From NCBI GenBank assembly GCA_011634665.1, contig WAEK01000002.1, positions 3,304,501-3,368,500 of the forward strand: DNA of 64,000 bases, written 5' to 3'. The stretch is from Mortierella sp. BCC40632. Taxonomy: Eukaryota; Mortierellomycota; Mortierellomycetes; Mortierellales; Mortierellaceae. Made by a program: the position numbers and the translations under genes. A model generated the notes under the pieces. It had not been told where the DNA came from and did no database searches. It saw nothing but the letters and a program-made list of their open reading frames with translations. Positions 1 through 13,639 of the stretch are shown one piece after another (position 1 is the first letter of the stretch; each line of letters opens with the position of its first letter).

Positions 1-2448
1 ATAGCTATAGAGGCATTCATATCGTATTTGTTAGTTACCATGACTGGTGATCCTTTGGTGCAAATACCATTTATGGAACAAGCGGTCATGTCCCTGGTGA
101 GAGTAAAGAGATTCCCTTACCGCTCTAGTCTGAATGATGACAAGCTCATCCCTGGATGATCAACGCCTCCGGAACAGGCAACGAGTACAGCCAACAGCCA
201 GTCCCTCAATAGGTAGTGGTACGGGATAGAGCTCACAAGGCCAATGCATCGGGGCATCCAGACCTCATCAATCTCAACAAAAAGTCCACGCCAGGGCTTC
301 ATCTGAAGATCGTAAAGCCCCAATTTCTCCTCAGACTCGCTGATCACCTTTTTGAGCTGTGCTATTCTTAAGCCCCTTCCCAACGTCTTTTCCTCACGGA
401 GTTGCGCTTGTGTCTCCCGAATGATCTTTTTCTCAACAGCAATTTTCTTCTTTAAAACCTTTGCATACTCGATCTCACTCTCTGTCTATTGTGTTTAACG
501 GTTCGGAGAAAAGCAGTATCAATCAAGAGTAAAAGAGACAAAATAGAATTTTGGTCAGCAATGACTAGGAACGAGCTAAAAAAAAAAAAAAAAAAAAAAA
601 AGTAGTCGCTAACATGTCATCAAAACGTTAATGAATTATATTACCATGTGGCTCTGAGTCCACTGTTGGCAGATGGTGTCGAATTCTCGATGCATTTTGT
701 GCGGCAGCCGCTCGTACATGGTCACACACATCACATAGGTTCGGATACCAGATTCTTGAGTCATGACGAACGAATGATAGGTTGTTGCTGGTTTCTCATC
801 CGAAAATTTGAACAAAATGTCTGCGGGGAAACAGAACTACAGAGTGTAAAAAAAAAAAAAGATAAGTCATCGAAATTGGTTAGCAGTCAAGGTCTCCTGT
901 TGAGCACTAGGAGGACAAAGGGGGGGGAGGCTGTGTCCATCAAAGCAGAGCCTTACAATGGGCAGTAAAGGAGGGAAGGGTTCAGAGTCATTCCAGTCTG
1001 CCTCTGGGTACCGACAAGTGACAGTCGGCTTAAAGGTCCTTTCTCCCGGATGGATGTCCTTGAAAGTCTGCACTTCTTGTCTTTCTACCTTGGCTGGTCC
1101 CATCAAGCGAGCCTTTGTTGACTCTGTATCAGCCCCTCTCATGTTGACTCTTGTCCTGGTTTTGCCTCCTTTGATGGCTGTAATTCCATCTAGCTCGTGC
1201 GACGACAATGAAAAACTCCTTTCATGTTGGAAGGCACTTGCTGTGGTGCCAGACCTAAGGCGTCGATAGGCTGTAAATGAAAGAGTTGCCGGAGACCGAC
1301 AACCAGAGTTAGTAATACAGATGCATGCATCATTTTGGGCCCTAAGAGAGCCTCCAGAAAATTTTTATCCGATGTTCCTTGCTGCAAATTAGACGTGCGA
1401 GATTACTGTTCGTACCAGGAGGTCCTGTCTGATGTTTTGGGGCAGGTTCGTCCTGTACTATTGGTGCCTTGTAATCCATCTCTGGGGGCTCCTGCATTGT
1501 TGTGAAGATCGATCCTGTGGCAACGTGCCGGTAGGCTGGCTTGTGCTGAAGGAGTGGTGGGCTGGGAGCGACATTGTTGCTGGTTAACAAAGTAGTTGTC
1601 CGCCTTGGCGGTCCCATCAAAGAAGCGGTACTCAGTCGCCGGGATGAACGACTTGGGCGAAACTGGGGTCCAGCTGTAAACAGAGGCGGTGGTAGAACAG
1701 AGAGAAAAAGAGAGAAGGGGCGAGTCAATCTAGAGCTCGGCGCTCACATGGTAGAGCGCGAGCCACACTATTCACGGCCCGCGCGCGGGGAAGAGAAGAA
1801 TGGGGGAGAGAGAGAGAAAAGGAAAGGAGAGGTGACGCGCGAGCGGACAGGGAGACGGGAGAGAAATGGGGCTCAGACTGTACCGTGCATTGTTGTCTCC
1901 TCGGTGACGATCTTCTCGATGCTCAGTGTCACCAGTGCGCGTGGATGTGCTGGATGAACCATTGTCTTGGATCGTGTTCGATTCTGCGTCTTGGGATTGC
2001 TATTACCGTTGGCCAGCTCGGGTTTTGTTCGGCAGACGTCTGCGTAAGTTGGCGGACTAGACTTTGGGGCTGTCTTTGAGAAGTTGTCTACTGTCATTGC
2101 AGAGCCATTTGCCTGTATTGTTGTGGAGCCCCTTGGAGCTGTTACTACTGTAGTAGAAGTTGTTGCTGTGGTGGTGGTGGAAGTAGTAGGTGTAGTGCCG
2201 ACAGCGGCCCTAGCCAGGTCTGATGCGAATGTGTCCTTGAGTGGCCTCGGAGGATGGGGATGGTGAAGAGTATACTCTGGGGCATGTCCGTTTAGATGAA
2301 TGTCACTGGCCAAGTCAGCAGCAGGGAAAGTTTTCATGATCTCAAAGTCCACGCCTTCATCCTCATGGTCGGCGGCGAGCAGGCTGGTCTCATCCTGCAG
2401 GCCGACCATGAAGAAATATTCGGCGATCCGCTTTGGCGTCGAAGTCAT
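1..2448 (-). CDS. DENN-domain protein, 5' part (runs off left edge)
   Basis: The gene reads leftward from ATG 2446-2448 and leaves the window. The start exon opens with the uDENN-type motif RIAEYFFMVGL. Following exons give VTCRYPEADW, FKFSDEKPATTYHSFVMTQ and TYVMCVTMYERLPHKMHREF, then a helical linker and PRCIGLVSSIPYHYLLRDWL (about 180-250), which are core uDENN/DENN elements. DENN proteins act as guanine-nucleotide exchange factors for Rab GTPases in membrane traffic. I see at least five exons: 2448 to about 1887, about 1673-1418, about 1270-928, about 829-648 and about 487-119. Each is bounded by GT/AG; one branch-point-like TACTAAC lies in the intron near 1310. Between the two N-terminal motifs is a long Ser/Thr/Pro-rich insert. 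The intron at 489-647 carries an A22 run. The exact DENN subfamily cannot be told because the C-terminal half is missing. The family call is solid; exon edges are approximate. Confidence 0.85.
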
Positions 2449-5400
2449 GGCCGCGTCTGTATCCGGGTCGGGCCGTCAATTCTGAGTGAAACTGGGCGAA
2501 TAGACCGAGAGGGGTAAGGACAGCAAGGGCAGAGTCGGGTCGTCGCAAGTGTTAGTCAATGATCCCGTCCAGGCACGCGTAGTCCGTGAGAGGAGGCAGT
2601 AGGTCCGAAGGCACGCCGTTAAGTGGGAGGAGGAAAAAGAAGGAGGAAGAGGACAGAGAAAGTGGTGCGTGCAGTAGGTTGCGTTGCTGACGACGAAAGG
2701 GAAGAAGTGAGTGGGCAAAAGCGAGCGAATCGGCGATTGAGAAGTTGGAGAAGACGGGAGACAAGGAGTGGAGGGCGAGAAAGTGTCTCTATCAATGGCT
2801 GTGTGAAAGGGAATGAGCTTTAGGCCTGTAGCACTGAAAGCACAGCGTGAGGAGCCGAGGAAGAGTAAGCGACTGATGCCAGTGTCGGTAGGAGAATGGA
2901 GGAATGGGCGAATGTCAGATGAATGAAACAAGAGGCAGGCAGGAGCGTGGCCAGGCAGACGGAGCAAAGCGACGAGCGGGCGTGAGCAAAGAAGTGAAGG
3001 AACAGCGTGTGTGTGTGAGCGGGCGGGTGAGGATGTGAGAGTGCTGAGCAAAAGGAGTTCAAAGGGGTGTAAAAAGGGGAGTAAAAAAAAAAAAGGGGAG
3101 GGCATGGGTCAGCGTGTCTAGCGTCGCTCTTTCCTTTTGCTCGTACTTCCTTCTTGTCTTCTTGGATGCCGTCGCTCTTTCTTGGCCGTGCTGTCACACG
3201 CTGGGAAAGAGTCCCGTCTGGGAGATGTCTTGTGTCTGTGTCCTTGTCCGCTCAGTGTTGGCGTGGCCATGGGGGTGAAGGACCGCATCGATCTGTGTTC
3301 GTTGCCCATCTCGCCCAACGCGGCCTGCGCCGGATGGTTGTGTTAGAGAGCAGTCTGCGGTCTGGCCGTGGATTCTGTCCGCACCTCCGTCCCGATGCCT
3401 GTACCTGGGCCAACCCGTACGTGTTGCACCAGCGACAAGGCATGCGTAAGGGCATGGGGACCGATGGCCATGGGGACATGGCCCATGCGAAGGGATGGGG
3501 AAGGGAAGGGGGAAAGAGGATTAGGATGGGACAGGGAGAGGGGCAGGGACGGGGATAGGGATCTGAAAAGAGATTCATCAGGCAGAACGGGCGAGTGCTT
3601 CTCAGCACAGGGCACGCACTGCAATGTTGGGCGAGCATGGCGATTATTCATATGGGGTGAGCAGCTGTCTTCGAGGCGCCATGCAAGTGAAGGTCATACA
3701 CGCTGTCCCAAATCCCATGGTCATGGCCAATGAGTCCATGAGGCCACAAACGTCCGACAGCCATAGGCGGGAAGGCCGAAGGCCACGTCCTGCCCACTGG
3801 GCGTCGTCTCCCGCCTTCCCATCGAATCCATAGCAACATCCCCCTCTTCTTTCTTTCCCTATCTTCCTCAAGTCTTTGCCTCTCCCTTCTCCCAAAATCC
3901 CTCGTCTTGTCCTTGGTCCTCAACCCACACGCCTTCCAAAGAAAATCCCGTCAGTGTTCCCCCAACACCCCTGTGACGACAATAGCCCATGGTGGCCAGG
4001 GCCAACTCAATCCTGATCGTAGCGTCGCGGGGCACGGGACTCAGGGCCAGGGGGAGAGCGAGAGCGCAGTGACTCGAGGATAACGAACAGCACAGGGCGG
4101 GCACGCGGCTACGTTCCCGCCGTGCACAGTGCCGGCGCAGTCCATCCGCTGGACCAGTACCAGGTGGAAGGGTCTCTCCCCTGCGAGGCGACGGCTGGCC
4201 GCAGCATTGCTGCACATGGTGCGTGTCCAACATCCTTCTCCTTCCTCCCCGTCCCCTGCGTCGTCTTTTTTTAACCCATCCAGAGCCAGCGGGGGGTGGG
4301 GGCAGGGGAAGAAGAAAGAAAAAGCTATTGTCGGTTCGACCACACCTTGCCTCTTCCCGAGTACTGTTCCTGCTGGTCTGCACTGGCCCTTTGTATTCTT
4401 TTACACAGACGAGCCCGTATCAACAGTGGGCGGAGACTCCTTTTTTTTTTTTTTTCTCTTGCTTCGCGGGAAAAAAGCCGTCGGTACTGAAAGATGCTTG
4501 GAATACACACCTGCACGTCCCATCTTCGGGACATGACTCTGTCCTCCCTTCCGCGCACTCCCGCTCACATTTGGTCTTGTCCCTCACATGCCTCCTTGCA
4601 AGTTTCTCTTATATAAGCAATATCTTCAATCTGTTGCTCTGCAGCCTAGTCAAGGTAGAGTCCTCATGTGTGGATTGTGCGCGCACGCGTGAGATAAACA
4701 GCAGGTGGCCGTTGCCTCGCGTTACAGGGTTTCCGAGCTGCTGGGAAAGGGTTGTTGTCTACGCCGTGTTCACTACGGGAACACAACTTTGGGAGCTGGG
4801 TTCCTTTGCTCTTTCCCACACTGCCTAACGCACAGCCTCTCCTATCCCTTGTATGGAGAGAGCACGAAAAGAGTGTTCGCAGCCAGCAGACTTATTGTCT
4901 GGTCATTCTCCTCTATCCAATCAGGCGAACTACGCTATCGGCTGATACCCTGTTGCTGACTGGAGTGATGCTTGTATTCCGTGAAGCTTTCTCTATGCCG
5001 CAACACTATTTGTTGCCTCTTGTTTATAGCCTGGGGTATCGGCACGCCGGCTAGAAGTTCCCTTTCTCTTCTTTTGTCTCCTGAAAGCGACTCCCTGATC
5101 CCGACCTTTGGCATGAGGTAGATCTTGCACTGGTCAGACCCTTGCCTCGGCTCCTTGGGCTGTGCAGAGTATTTCTCAAAGGGTGGGAGAAAAAGGGTCC
5201 ACGGATAGTAGTACAACACAATGCACGGAAACAATACAACATGTTGTCGGTGAGAAGAGAAGGCGCATTCTCTATTCCAGCCTCTGTTTCGTTTATTTAG
5301 CATGTGTCGATCTCCCTCTAACAAGACGGGTTTGGTTATCTTCCCCGACTTTGTCAGCAATCGATTGCTTGTTGCTTCTACTGTGCTGATGCTCTCCACC

Positions 5401-8400
5401 GCCTGACTGTCCCAAATCTTTCTTTACCCCGCCCCCTGTGAACAGCCGCTCCTGACACATGGACTCGAGACCCTCCTCTTCCTCGGCCCCTCGGGCCCCG
5501 GCCCGACCTTTCTTGAAAGACTGATCCACGGCCCCGAACGTCGGCACCTTATGTAAGAATTCATCCAGTGAAGAGGGTTAGTTGGAAGAGAGATGCACGA
5601 GAAGAGAGACACGAGTACTCTAGTCTAGAAGTGGCCAGAAGAATCTACGAAACCACCCCCGGCCGAGCAGGAATCACGGGCAACTGCAACCACAAATGCG
5701 CTGGATTCCTCAGGGCTCGCAGAACTGGTGGGCCAAACTGAATCAGTCGCTGGCTGAGATGCTTCCTCCTCCTATAGACGGCGACAGAACTGGGACCGGT
5801 AGGTCTTTGAGGCTCGGTCTACTGACACCGACACTAGATGAATGACACCACTCCTGACACTGACCATGTCGGAGGCACAAACAAAGAACAGTCCGATGGG
5901 AGCGGCGGTACCCCCTTTGCGGTACCCCATTCCTAGACCATCTTTAACTTTTTACTCAAATATGCCCGCATTCTCTTTCTCTTTTCTCACTTACTCCCTC
6001 TTTTCTCTCTTCATTTCCTATTGACTTGATTCTCTTGCCTATCGTCTCTACTCGATTAGCTGGGCCCACCAACAATTGTCTATTCGTCTTCCAGCTTTCT
6101 CTTCCTCAGGAACATGGGGCATAACCGTCGCAAGGGCAACCCTTCGATTGGACGCGAGCTTTCTACAGCGAAACTCGTGGAGGCTCTCCGCTCTAATAGA
6201 GAAACTGGGACAACACTGGGTCCCGATCCTGTCCCTATCCCTACTTCTAGTGGTGCGTTCTCCTGTTATCTTCCCCAATGATCAACTAACCATCGCAGAC
6301 CACCTTGTGTCATTTCATCTGTACTTTGTTGTTTGTTGGTGACAGTTGCGAGCACTATTGTTTGTTATCGAGGGCAAGGGCGGGAGAAACACTCAAAGTC
6401 GGGTCAATTCATGACAGGAACAGTAAGAGAATGAGGTATAGAGTAGACAGCAGTAATTCGCACTAGACCGACATCTAAGCCGATCGAATCGAATATGGCA
6501 CACAATATTGGCTCTTAAAGCGACGGCCACGGGGATAAGGGGTGTTGGTCTTGGGGCTGTATTGAGTTAAGAGAGAACAAAAAGCGTGTTGAGATGTCCA
6601 GGAGCATGGGGCGAGGCTAGAGGATTATTTTTGAGACCAAGAGAGAGTAGAAATGACAAGCTTTCATGAAGAGTGGATTCTTTCTCTTGGTGACGAGCAG
6701 CTCTCTGGCCTCAGCCCGAGACAGAGGCCGTAAAAAAGAGGTCCCGACGGAGTTCTGCCCACTGGAGAAAAAGGCCTTTGCAACTCGGCAGGAAATGCAG
6801 TACAGTGCATACACGCATGTCTTCTTTGCGACTGTGCTGTTGCTTTGCCTATCAGTGCGGCTGCACAGCTGAAAGGACTACGTGGAGAGGGAGTACAGGT
6901 ACCAGGGAGAGCGGGGCGCCGACATAAATGCATGCGAGGGCGAGAACAAGAACTATGCCTGGCACGCAGTTGTACATTGGCCGCGGTATTGTGTGTGCAG
7001 TGCTGCTGTTATGACAGATAGACCCTTCTTTTTGGAAGCAGATGGGTTTCTATATCTCCCGAGCTTCCTCTTGCCCAGCCATTGTATCGCTATGTCTTTA
7101 TTCGCCTTCGCTCTGTGTGTCCGCAGGTTCGCTCCTTTCGTTCTTTCTGTTTTTTTTTTCCCTTGCTTCCTTGCTCCTCCTCTGCACTCGCCATCCTTTA
7201 TTCTTGCGTTCACTCTACTTCACTTTTTCTTACCCTCTTCATCTCCGATCTTGTCTTTAGTGGCCATCTGCCACGAAGATACCGAGCTTCACATTCCAAC
7301 CTCGGCAACACTCTCCCAACCCTGACCTAAACTGGTATCGTCTTTCCGTCAACAACATATCATCTCCCCCTACTGGGCGCCATATTTTTTGTTCTCATCC
7401 GCTCTTTCATCCATAGTTCCATTTGCTGATTATCAATTTGCAACCTTTATCCTGGATTGACTGCCGGTTCCTTCCATCACTTTTACATCCTCCACACATC
7501 CTGACCCGATTCCTCGGGACCACCCAGTTCTCGCAACTCTTCGACTGTATCTTTTTCTTGCTTCCTCCCACGCCCAAAGCTTGGCCTCGCTTTACTTTAC
7601 CCTCCCCCTCCCCTCCCTTTGATCCTCCAGTGTCCCGGCATCACAGCTCCGCATCTCTCTCTCCGCCTCTGCTTCTCCCGCTCTTCGGTTTATCTTCTGG
7701 TAACGATTTCAGGGCTTTTATTGTCCTTTCACACTCCCCCTTCTTTTCTTCAAGTCAACATACACCGCCCACCCCCCGCCCCCGCCCCCTTCCTACTCTG
7801 CCTATCGTCATACACTTGCAAATTTGACTGTAAGGACTCGACCTCGCCGCCTTTCTCTCCCTCTTTCGAGCTCATTTCGGTCGTGTGTCCTTTCATGCTT
7901 CTTTCTTTCTCTCTCTCTCATCCAAATTCTTGTGAGGTGGCTCTATTCTTTTTACTTTAAGTTGCCAAAGGCTGCAGTTACTGCCCTGCGTGCAGCTTTG
8001 ATTACCCACCGCCTACACGTTGACTTTCTGCCACATTTATGAAGCTACATCAAGCTTTCTTTTTGCTTGACTCCTTCCTCTTCTGCATTGCATTGCAGCT
8101 GCATTGGGACTTGTGTCCAACACAGACAATGGCTTCCTTGACTCAGCTCCATTTCCACGTTGGGGTCCATCTCGGGACACTCCTCTCTTTCCTTCCTCTC
8201 CTCCCCCTTCGGGTTGTTCACAGGAAAAAAGTATCCCAGTCCATTTCTGTGTTCTCAATTCCCACCCTCCTTTCCCCCTTCATCGTCGCCTTTACAGTTT
8301 CTACCTCCTTCTTATTTTAGTTTTTATACTTCTTCAACATACGTCCCTTATCTTCACGGTCCTTCTTTCCCCATCTTCATCTGTCTCGCTTTTGCCGCTG

Positions 8401-8672
8401 TGAGCCGACCGCCATTCAATTCCCCGTGGACTCTTGTTGTCTAAACATCGGCGAGGAACCCATTGTTTTTATGTTCCGCGAATCCGGTCTATATGGGTTT
8501 TGTAATATACTTTGGCCCTTGTCTATGGGATTGGATAGAAGCGAACCTGCTCCCCTCCCTCCTCTCTTCTCTCAGTTGACTAACGGCTAATCCTCAGCCA
8601 ATACAGTTCTATTGCAGAGCTTTTATAGCTCTCCTACAGCTTCTTGTTGTTAACCATATATCCATATATCCA

Positions 8673-8732
<60 letters not shown>

Positions 8733-10058
8733 CCTCGTCTCCGGCTCTCAGAGTTGTTTCTTCGTCATCAATTATCCTGTAAAGCTTTTGTGAACAGCTT
8801 CTTCGAGCCGAACCTTTATTGCTTAAGATATTGTAAGTTGGGCACGCACTTGCGAGTTGGTCTGGCATGGGTACTCCTTTTGTTCTCTGCTCTGGAAATA
8901 AGAAGCGTATCAGTTCGTTTCATGTTTTTTTTTTTTTTTTTTATTTGTCCATATTGGACAGCACGGGCGTTGTTTTCTCAAGGGCTGAAGAAAAGAGTTT
9001 GTACTATCCCGCCCTGGTAGAGGGGTTCACTAATGTCCATATTTCATCCCAAAACTAAAGGGCCAGGGGGAGTAAGAAAGAAAGAAAGAAAGAAAAAAAA
9101 AAGGCAGAGCGAAAGCACGTTAATCCCTGTTTGTTGTTGTTGTTATTGTTGTTGTTGTAAAGTTCTTTTTCGGATTCCTTTCTCTTTCTCCCTCTTCTTA
9201 TTCGTTCACTTCCCTCCTCGCTTTTTGTAGTCAAACACAATATGCGCACTTGTGAGCGTGAAGAGGAGAGGAAAAGCTCGGTTCTTGTTTGTACGCGGTC
9301 TCCCCCGCTTTTGAAAGAAAGGGAGGGTAGCCTCATGTTACCATTCTCAGCACAAGATCTAGTGCTCATTTCTTAATTACCATCGCTGGCATTCCCTTCC
9401 ACACAGTCTGTTGATTTGATCCGCGTCAGCTTTTGCAGCCGTTTGTCCTCCGGTCGTGTATATTTCCGATTGGGCAAACAAATTGTGCGCGAGGATCCCC
9501 TTCTGCTCTGTCATCTCTTGTTCTTGAAGAGTTAGTGCGGAGAGGAAAAAAATTAAGTTGACACTTGCGCTGGCTTGTCCTCCGGTTTGTGAATAAGAGT
9601 AGGACGAGGCGGTTTTATTTTATTTTTTTTATCCGCTCAATCATCTCTACTCATCTTTCATAATCAGCGTTGACAGACTGGTATTTGAATGCTTCCCAAG
9701 TGAGATGCAGACGCTACCTTGAGCGACAGCAATAACTCTTGAAAATATTTGCCCTATCATTCCATTACCCCCCAGTCTTTCTTTCATTCTTTATTTTTTA
9801 TTTTTATTGTTTGTATCCTTTCTGAGGATTGGTTGCAGTTAAAGTGGAGCTTTTCTCGGACGGACCAGTCCTAAAATGTTTGCTCTGTCACCTGCACACA
9901 CATGAGAGATATATTCTGCTCATTCAATCTGTTTTATCTTGCTCTATTTGTCTCTTGCGCTAAAGACTGACTTGTTGGGGGGGACTGGGTTCTACATCTC
10001 GCTGACACTTTTTCCATAGTTAGAGGGCCCTCTCTAGTTTACCCCAGAGGATCCAGAT
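2449..10058. other. 7.6 kb intergenic region between divergent genes
   Basis: It separates the divergent DENN and forkhead genes. Open frames here are short, overlap on both strands and follow purine or pyrimidine skew (GA-rich 2600-3100, CT-rich about 7100-8430), so I call none of them genes. It probably holds promoters and 5' leaders; long CT-rich DNA upstream of a regulatory gene fits a transcription-factor promoter. Other contents are a T58 run (8675-8732), T runs near 4441 and 8925, an AAAG run near 9077 and a TTG repeat near 9131-9158. I recognised no tRNA or small RNA, but unspliced non-coding transcripts cannot be excluded. Confidence 0.6.
8675..8732. repeat. T58 homopolymer
   Basis: An uninterrupted run of 58 T, the longest homopolymer in the window, in the upstream region of the forkhead gene. 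True length is uncertain because such runs are error-prone in sequencing. Confidence 0.9.
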
Positions 10059-12467
10059 ATGATGGAAAGCCGTAGCCGTATTCAGAGATTTGCTCCGTCA
10101 GGAGCAGGTGACTGCTCCAGTCTCGGCGATACAAGCACATTACCCCGACGGAACCTGGAGATCTCTCGTTACGGTCAGAGTCATAGTCACGGCCATCACA
10201 GCCATGTGGCCGATCTGCCTCTGATTCGCCGTGACTACGATCCTGACCTTGACCCCGACCGTGAGCACCAGCAGATCCAATCCAGTAGCGCCTCAGAAAT
10301 GGCTGCAAGGGCGCCAATGGCCATCCGCGCAGCCCGATCTAGTCAGTCCCTAGATCGCGGCGTCCCGGTGACACGATTCAGTATAGGTAACTGTAAACGA
10401 ATAGCATTTACTTCTATTCATTCATTTTCATTTTATCACAATCGGCGCCATTCGACCTGGATGGGGACCACTGTTATAGTTTCTACGGGGAGGAAGGAGA
10501 GGAAGGAACGAAGAAAAAGAAAGCCCACTTCCAGCAATCGCTTTCTATTATTACTTGCAGCTTCTCCCTCTTTTCGTCTCCGTCAAAACCTTCTGGTAGA
10601 GACAGTGCCTTCTAGGGCTATTCCTCCGGTCCTGTCGGGTCCACAACACAACCACACAATGAGGGAACCAGCCCATAACAAGGCGCCCGGCTGCCTGCAC
10701 TTCCAGATCCTTTACTAAACGGCGATAGCGAGGAAGGGGAGGAGGCGACAGAAGAAGGTTCATTCCCAGTTCTTTCCATGCTCTTCGCAGAAACCTTAAT
10801 TGCGAGAAGCGGCAGTTCCCTTCACTCCTTTCGTTCTGTCGAACGAATGTAGAGTGAACAACCACACTCACGGCACTGCCAGCTGAACCAGCCGAGTGGT
10901 GGAGGATCTCCCTCTCTCCTTTCTCCCTCTCTCTCCCCTCCCCCCTTATTCCCTCCATCTCTCTTTCTCTCTCTCCTCTTTTCCCCCTTTCACTTTTTCC
11001 CTTGACTTGGCCGTGCTCGTTCACCGTCGCCATCGGCATCCCTCTCCTCCTTGCATCATTGCTCCTACTTAGCCTTGGGTCTTGTGGCTGGAATATCCGC
11101 CGCGTAGACGGGCGAGGTCCAGAAATGGATACCATGGCGCCAAGAAAACTCCAGAGGAAACGCGTGCCGATCCTTGCAGAGAGACTAAGAGGGCTACATC
11201 CTTTGGTAATGCGTGTCGTCTGCATCTCTTCCTGAGGACAAGTAAAGTGGGAAAGTTAATGGTGTTCAAGGCGCACGGGAGGACCAAGGGGCAATTCAGT
11301 GCTGTGACAGATAATGATGCGCCTTGCAGCAATACCGTCCCATGACAATACCGCTTTCAAAGTTGCTTTCCACAGCATCCACCCGCTTTCGGGGAGGCAT
11401 GGGAGAGAACGGGCTAGAGCGTGAGCAAAAAAGCTGTCGATCATGGCTGGCCGCTGACACCCAGGGTGGAGACACATCGACAGGGGGCGGAGTAAAACAA
11501 AGCAATTACAATGCACAATCGTCTCCCAACCCTCCCGCAGCACTGCCTTCTCATATTCTGCTACGCTCATTGCCTTGACCCTGGGTGGCTCAAAGTGCCG
11601 ACCATTGGCCAGGCATCGTCCATGCTTGATCCCGTACTCGGGCATTACTCCTCTTGCTTTCACACACAAACACAAACACAACATCAGGCATAACAGGTCC
11701 ACACATACAAATTCAACTGTATGCAGAACAGACAAACACTTGACGGCACCATCCAATGTTCTCCGTCCTGTCTACCTTTGGTTGTGCTTGCATTCGCTTT
11801 CCCCCCTTCGGTTCTTGTTCTCATGTCCGCATTCACCTTTTCCATTTTTATGCCCCGCCACTCCTACTACCCTTGTTCTGTCTTTATTTCTCCCTTTTTG
11901 TTATAACTTCTCGTTCCCTCTCTTTATCACACACTCCACACAAACACACAGCACTTTGCTGTCCACCCCCCCCCCCTGTCCACATTCTCTCACACGCCCC
12001 TTGGCAAGCCTCCGTCCTTTATCCTCTGGTAAGGGCGGCATCGGTCCACTGAGAATGACCATCAACAACTGGTGGCCTGTTCTTCACTTTTTACTTCTTT
12101 ACTTTTCACCTCCTACATTCATTCACTCCTCAAAGTACCTTCACTTCCTTTCTAATGACCAACGACATTCACACACTCTTGTACTGTTGAAGAACCCTAT
12201 TTCGTCCAAGAACCCTGATATCCATACCCATCGCACTCATTCGTTTGACCTGCATGTCGCTGTTCACTCGCTAGACGACACTCCACTCAAACCCGCACCA
12301 AAGTACCGCTGTCATCATCGTCTTGTCGACGACCGCTCTCCTTTTTTCCTTGTTGCCGGGTGTCATTCGCCCTGCATACAGCCATTCCAGCAAAAGCTGT
12401 CGTTCCTGAGACCCGAGTTTACTGGTACTTGCAGCAGCACTCTTGTTCTCCTCTCCCTCTCTCTCTC

Positions 12468-12498
<31 letters not shown>

Positions 12499-12524
12499 TC
12501 TTTCTTTCTCTTTTCTTTTTCTTT

Positions 12525-12564
<40 letters not shown>

Positions 12565-12581
12565 TTTTTTCTTTCTTATCT

Positions 12582-12635
<54 letters not shown>

Positions 12636-12636
12636 A

Positions 12637-12686
<50 letters not shown>

Positions 12687-13605
12687 TTCTCTCTTCTCTC
12701 TTTTCTCTCTCTCTCTCGTTTGTTGAGCCAAATGGACAAGATCTCGTTTGCTCGGCCTTGTCTCCGACCGTTTTTCCTTATCTTGCCCGGTTGCCGTTTT
12801 CCTGTTGCTCTTCTCCCGCCGGATTGTTTTGTTCTTTAGCTGGAAGTGTCCTTTCCTCCCCCTTTTCAACAACACTGTTCAAAAAATAGAGTCTTTGAAA
12901 GGCTCGCCCTTGCCTTCAGTTTTCATAGTCTCCGTTCCCTTTCTCTCTCCTCTCTTTCTTTCTCTTTCTCTCTCTTTCTCACTTCCACTCACTTTACCTT
13001 TCCATATCCCGAACTCACTTTGCTTCTGTCCAGTATCTGTCATTTATTCATTTCCCTCTCTCCTCTCGGCCCGGTACACGTCCTTTGAGCACATACGCAG
13101 GTGCCCGTTATTTCTCTTCGTTCTCGGCCTTAAACGGGCCACACACAGTCAAAAAACAAGCTCCCATTCGTTTTGCCCACCCCACACACACACACACACA
13201 CTCACACACAGGCACACACACACACACACTCACACACACATACACATACATTCACGCACACGCACACGCACTCCCACATACACACTTGTTCTCTCTGTCT
13301 GGCTGTCTGTTTGTCTGTTTATCTTTTTACTCTTGTTGACATTTGCTTCCCCCCCTCTCCTCTCCTTCTCCTCACTCTTCTTTGCTTGGTCGTTTTCCAT
13401 GATTTCCTTGTTGTAACCCGAACTAAGGTCCGCAACCAAGGAATCCAGTTTCCTGGTTTTAGTCGCGCACCATCCCCGTTATCCCCATCATTCCCTCCGT
13501 ATCCTGTGATCCTTTCCATCGCACAGCAATTGCTCAAGTTTATGTTCCGCCCACCCGGCATACATATGCCTCCGTTCGTGCGCCTTGGAGAGAGGAGACA
13601 GAGAC

Positions 13606-13639
<34 letters not shown>

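Noticed and set aside
11575..12726. 383-codon open frame on the plus strand
   Set aside because: Its second half is a translation of the CT/TTTC microsatellite (Leu-Ser repeats), and the first half has no domain; it lies in the forkhead intron.
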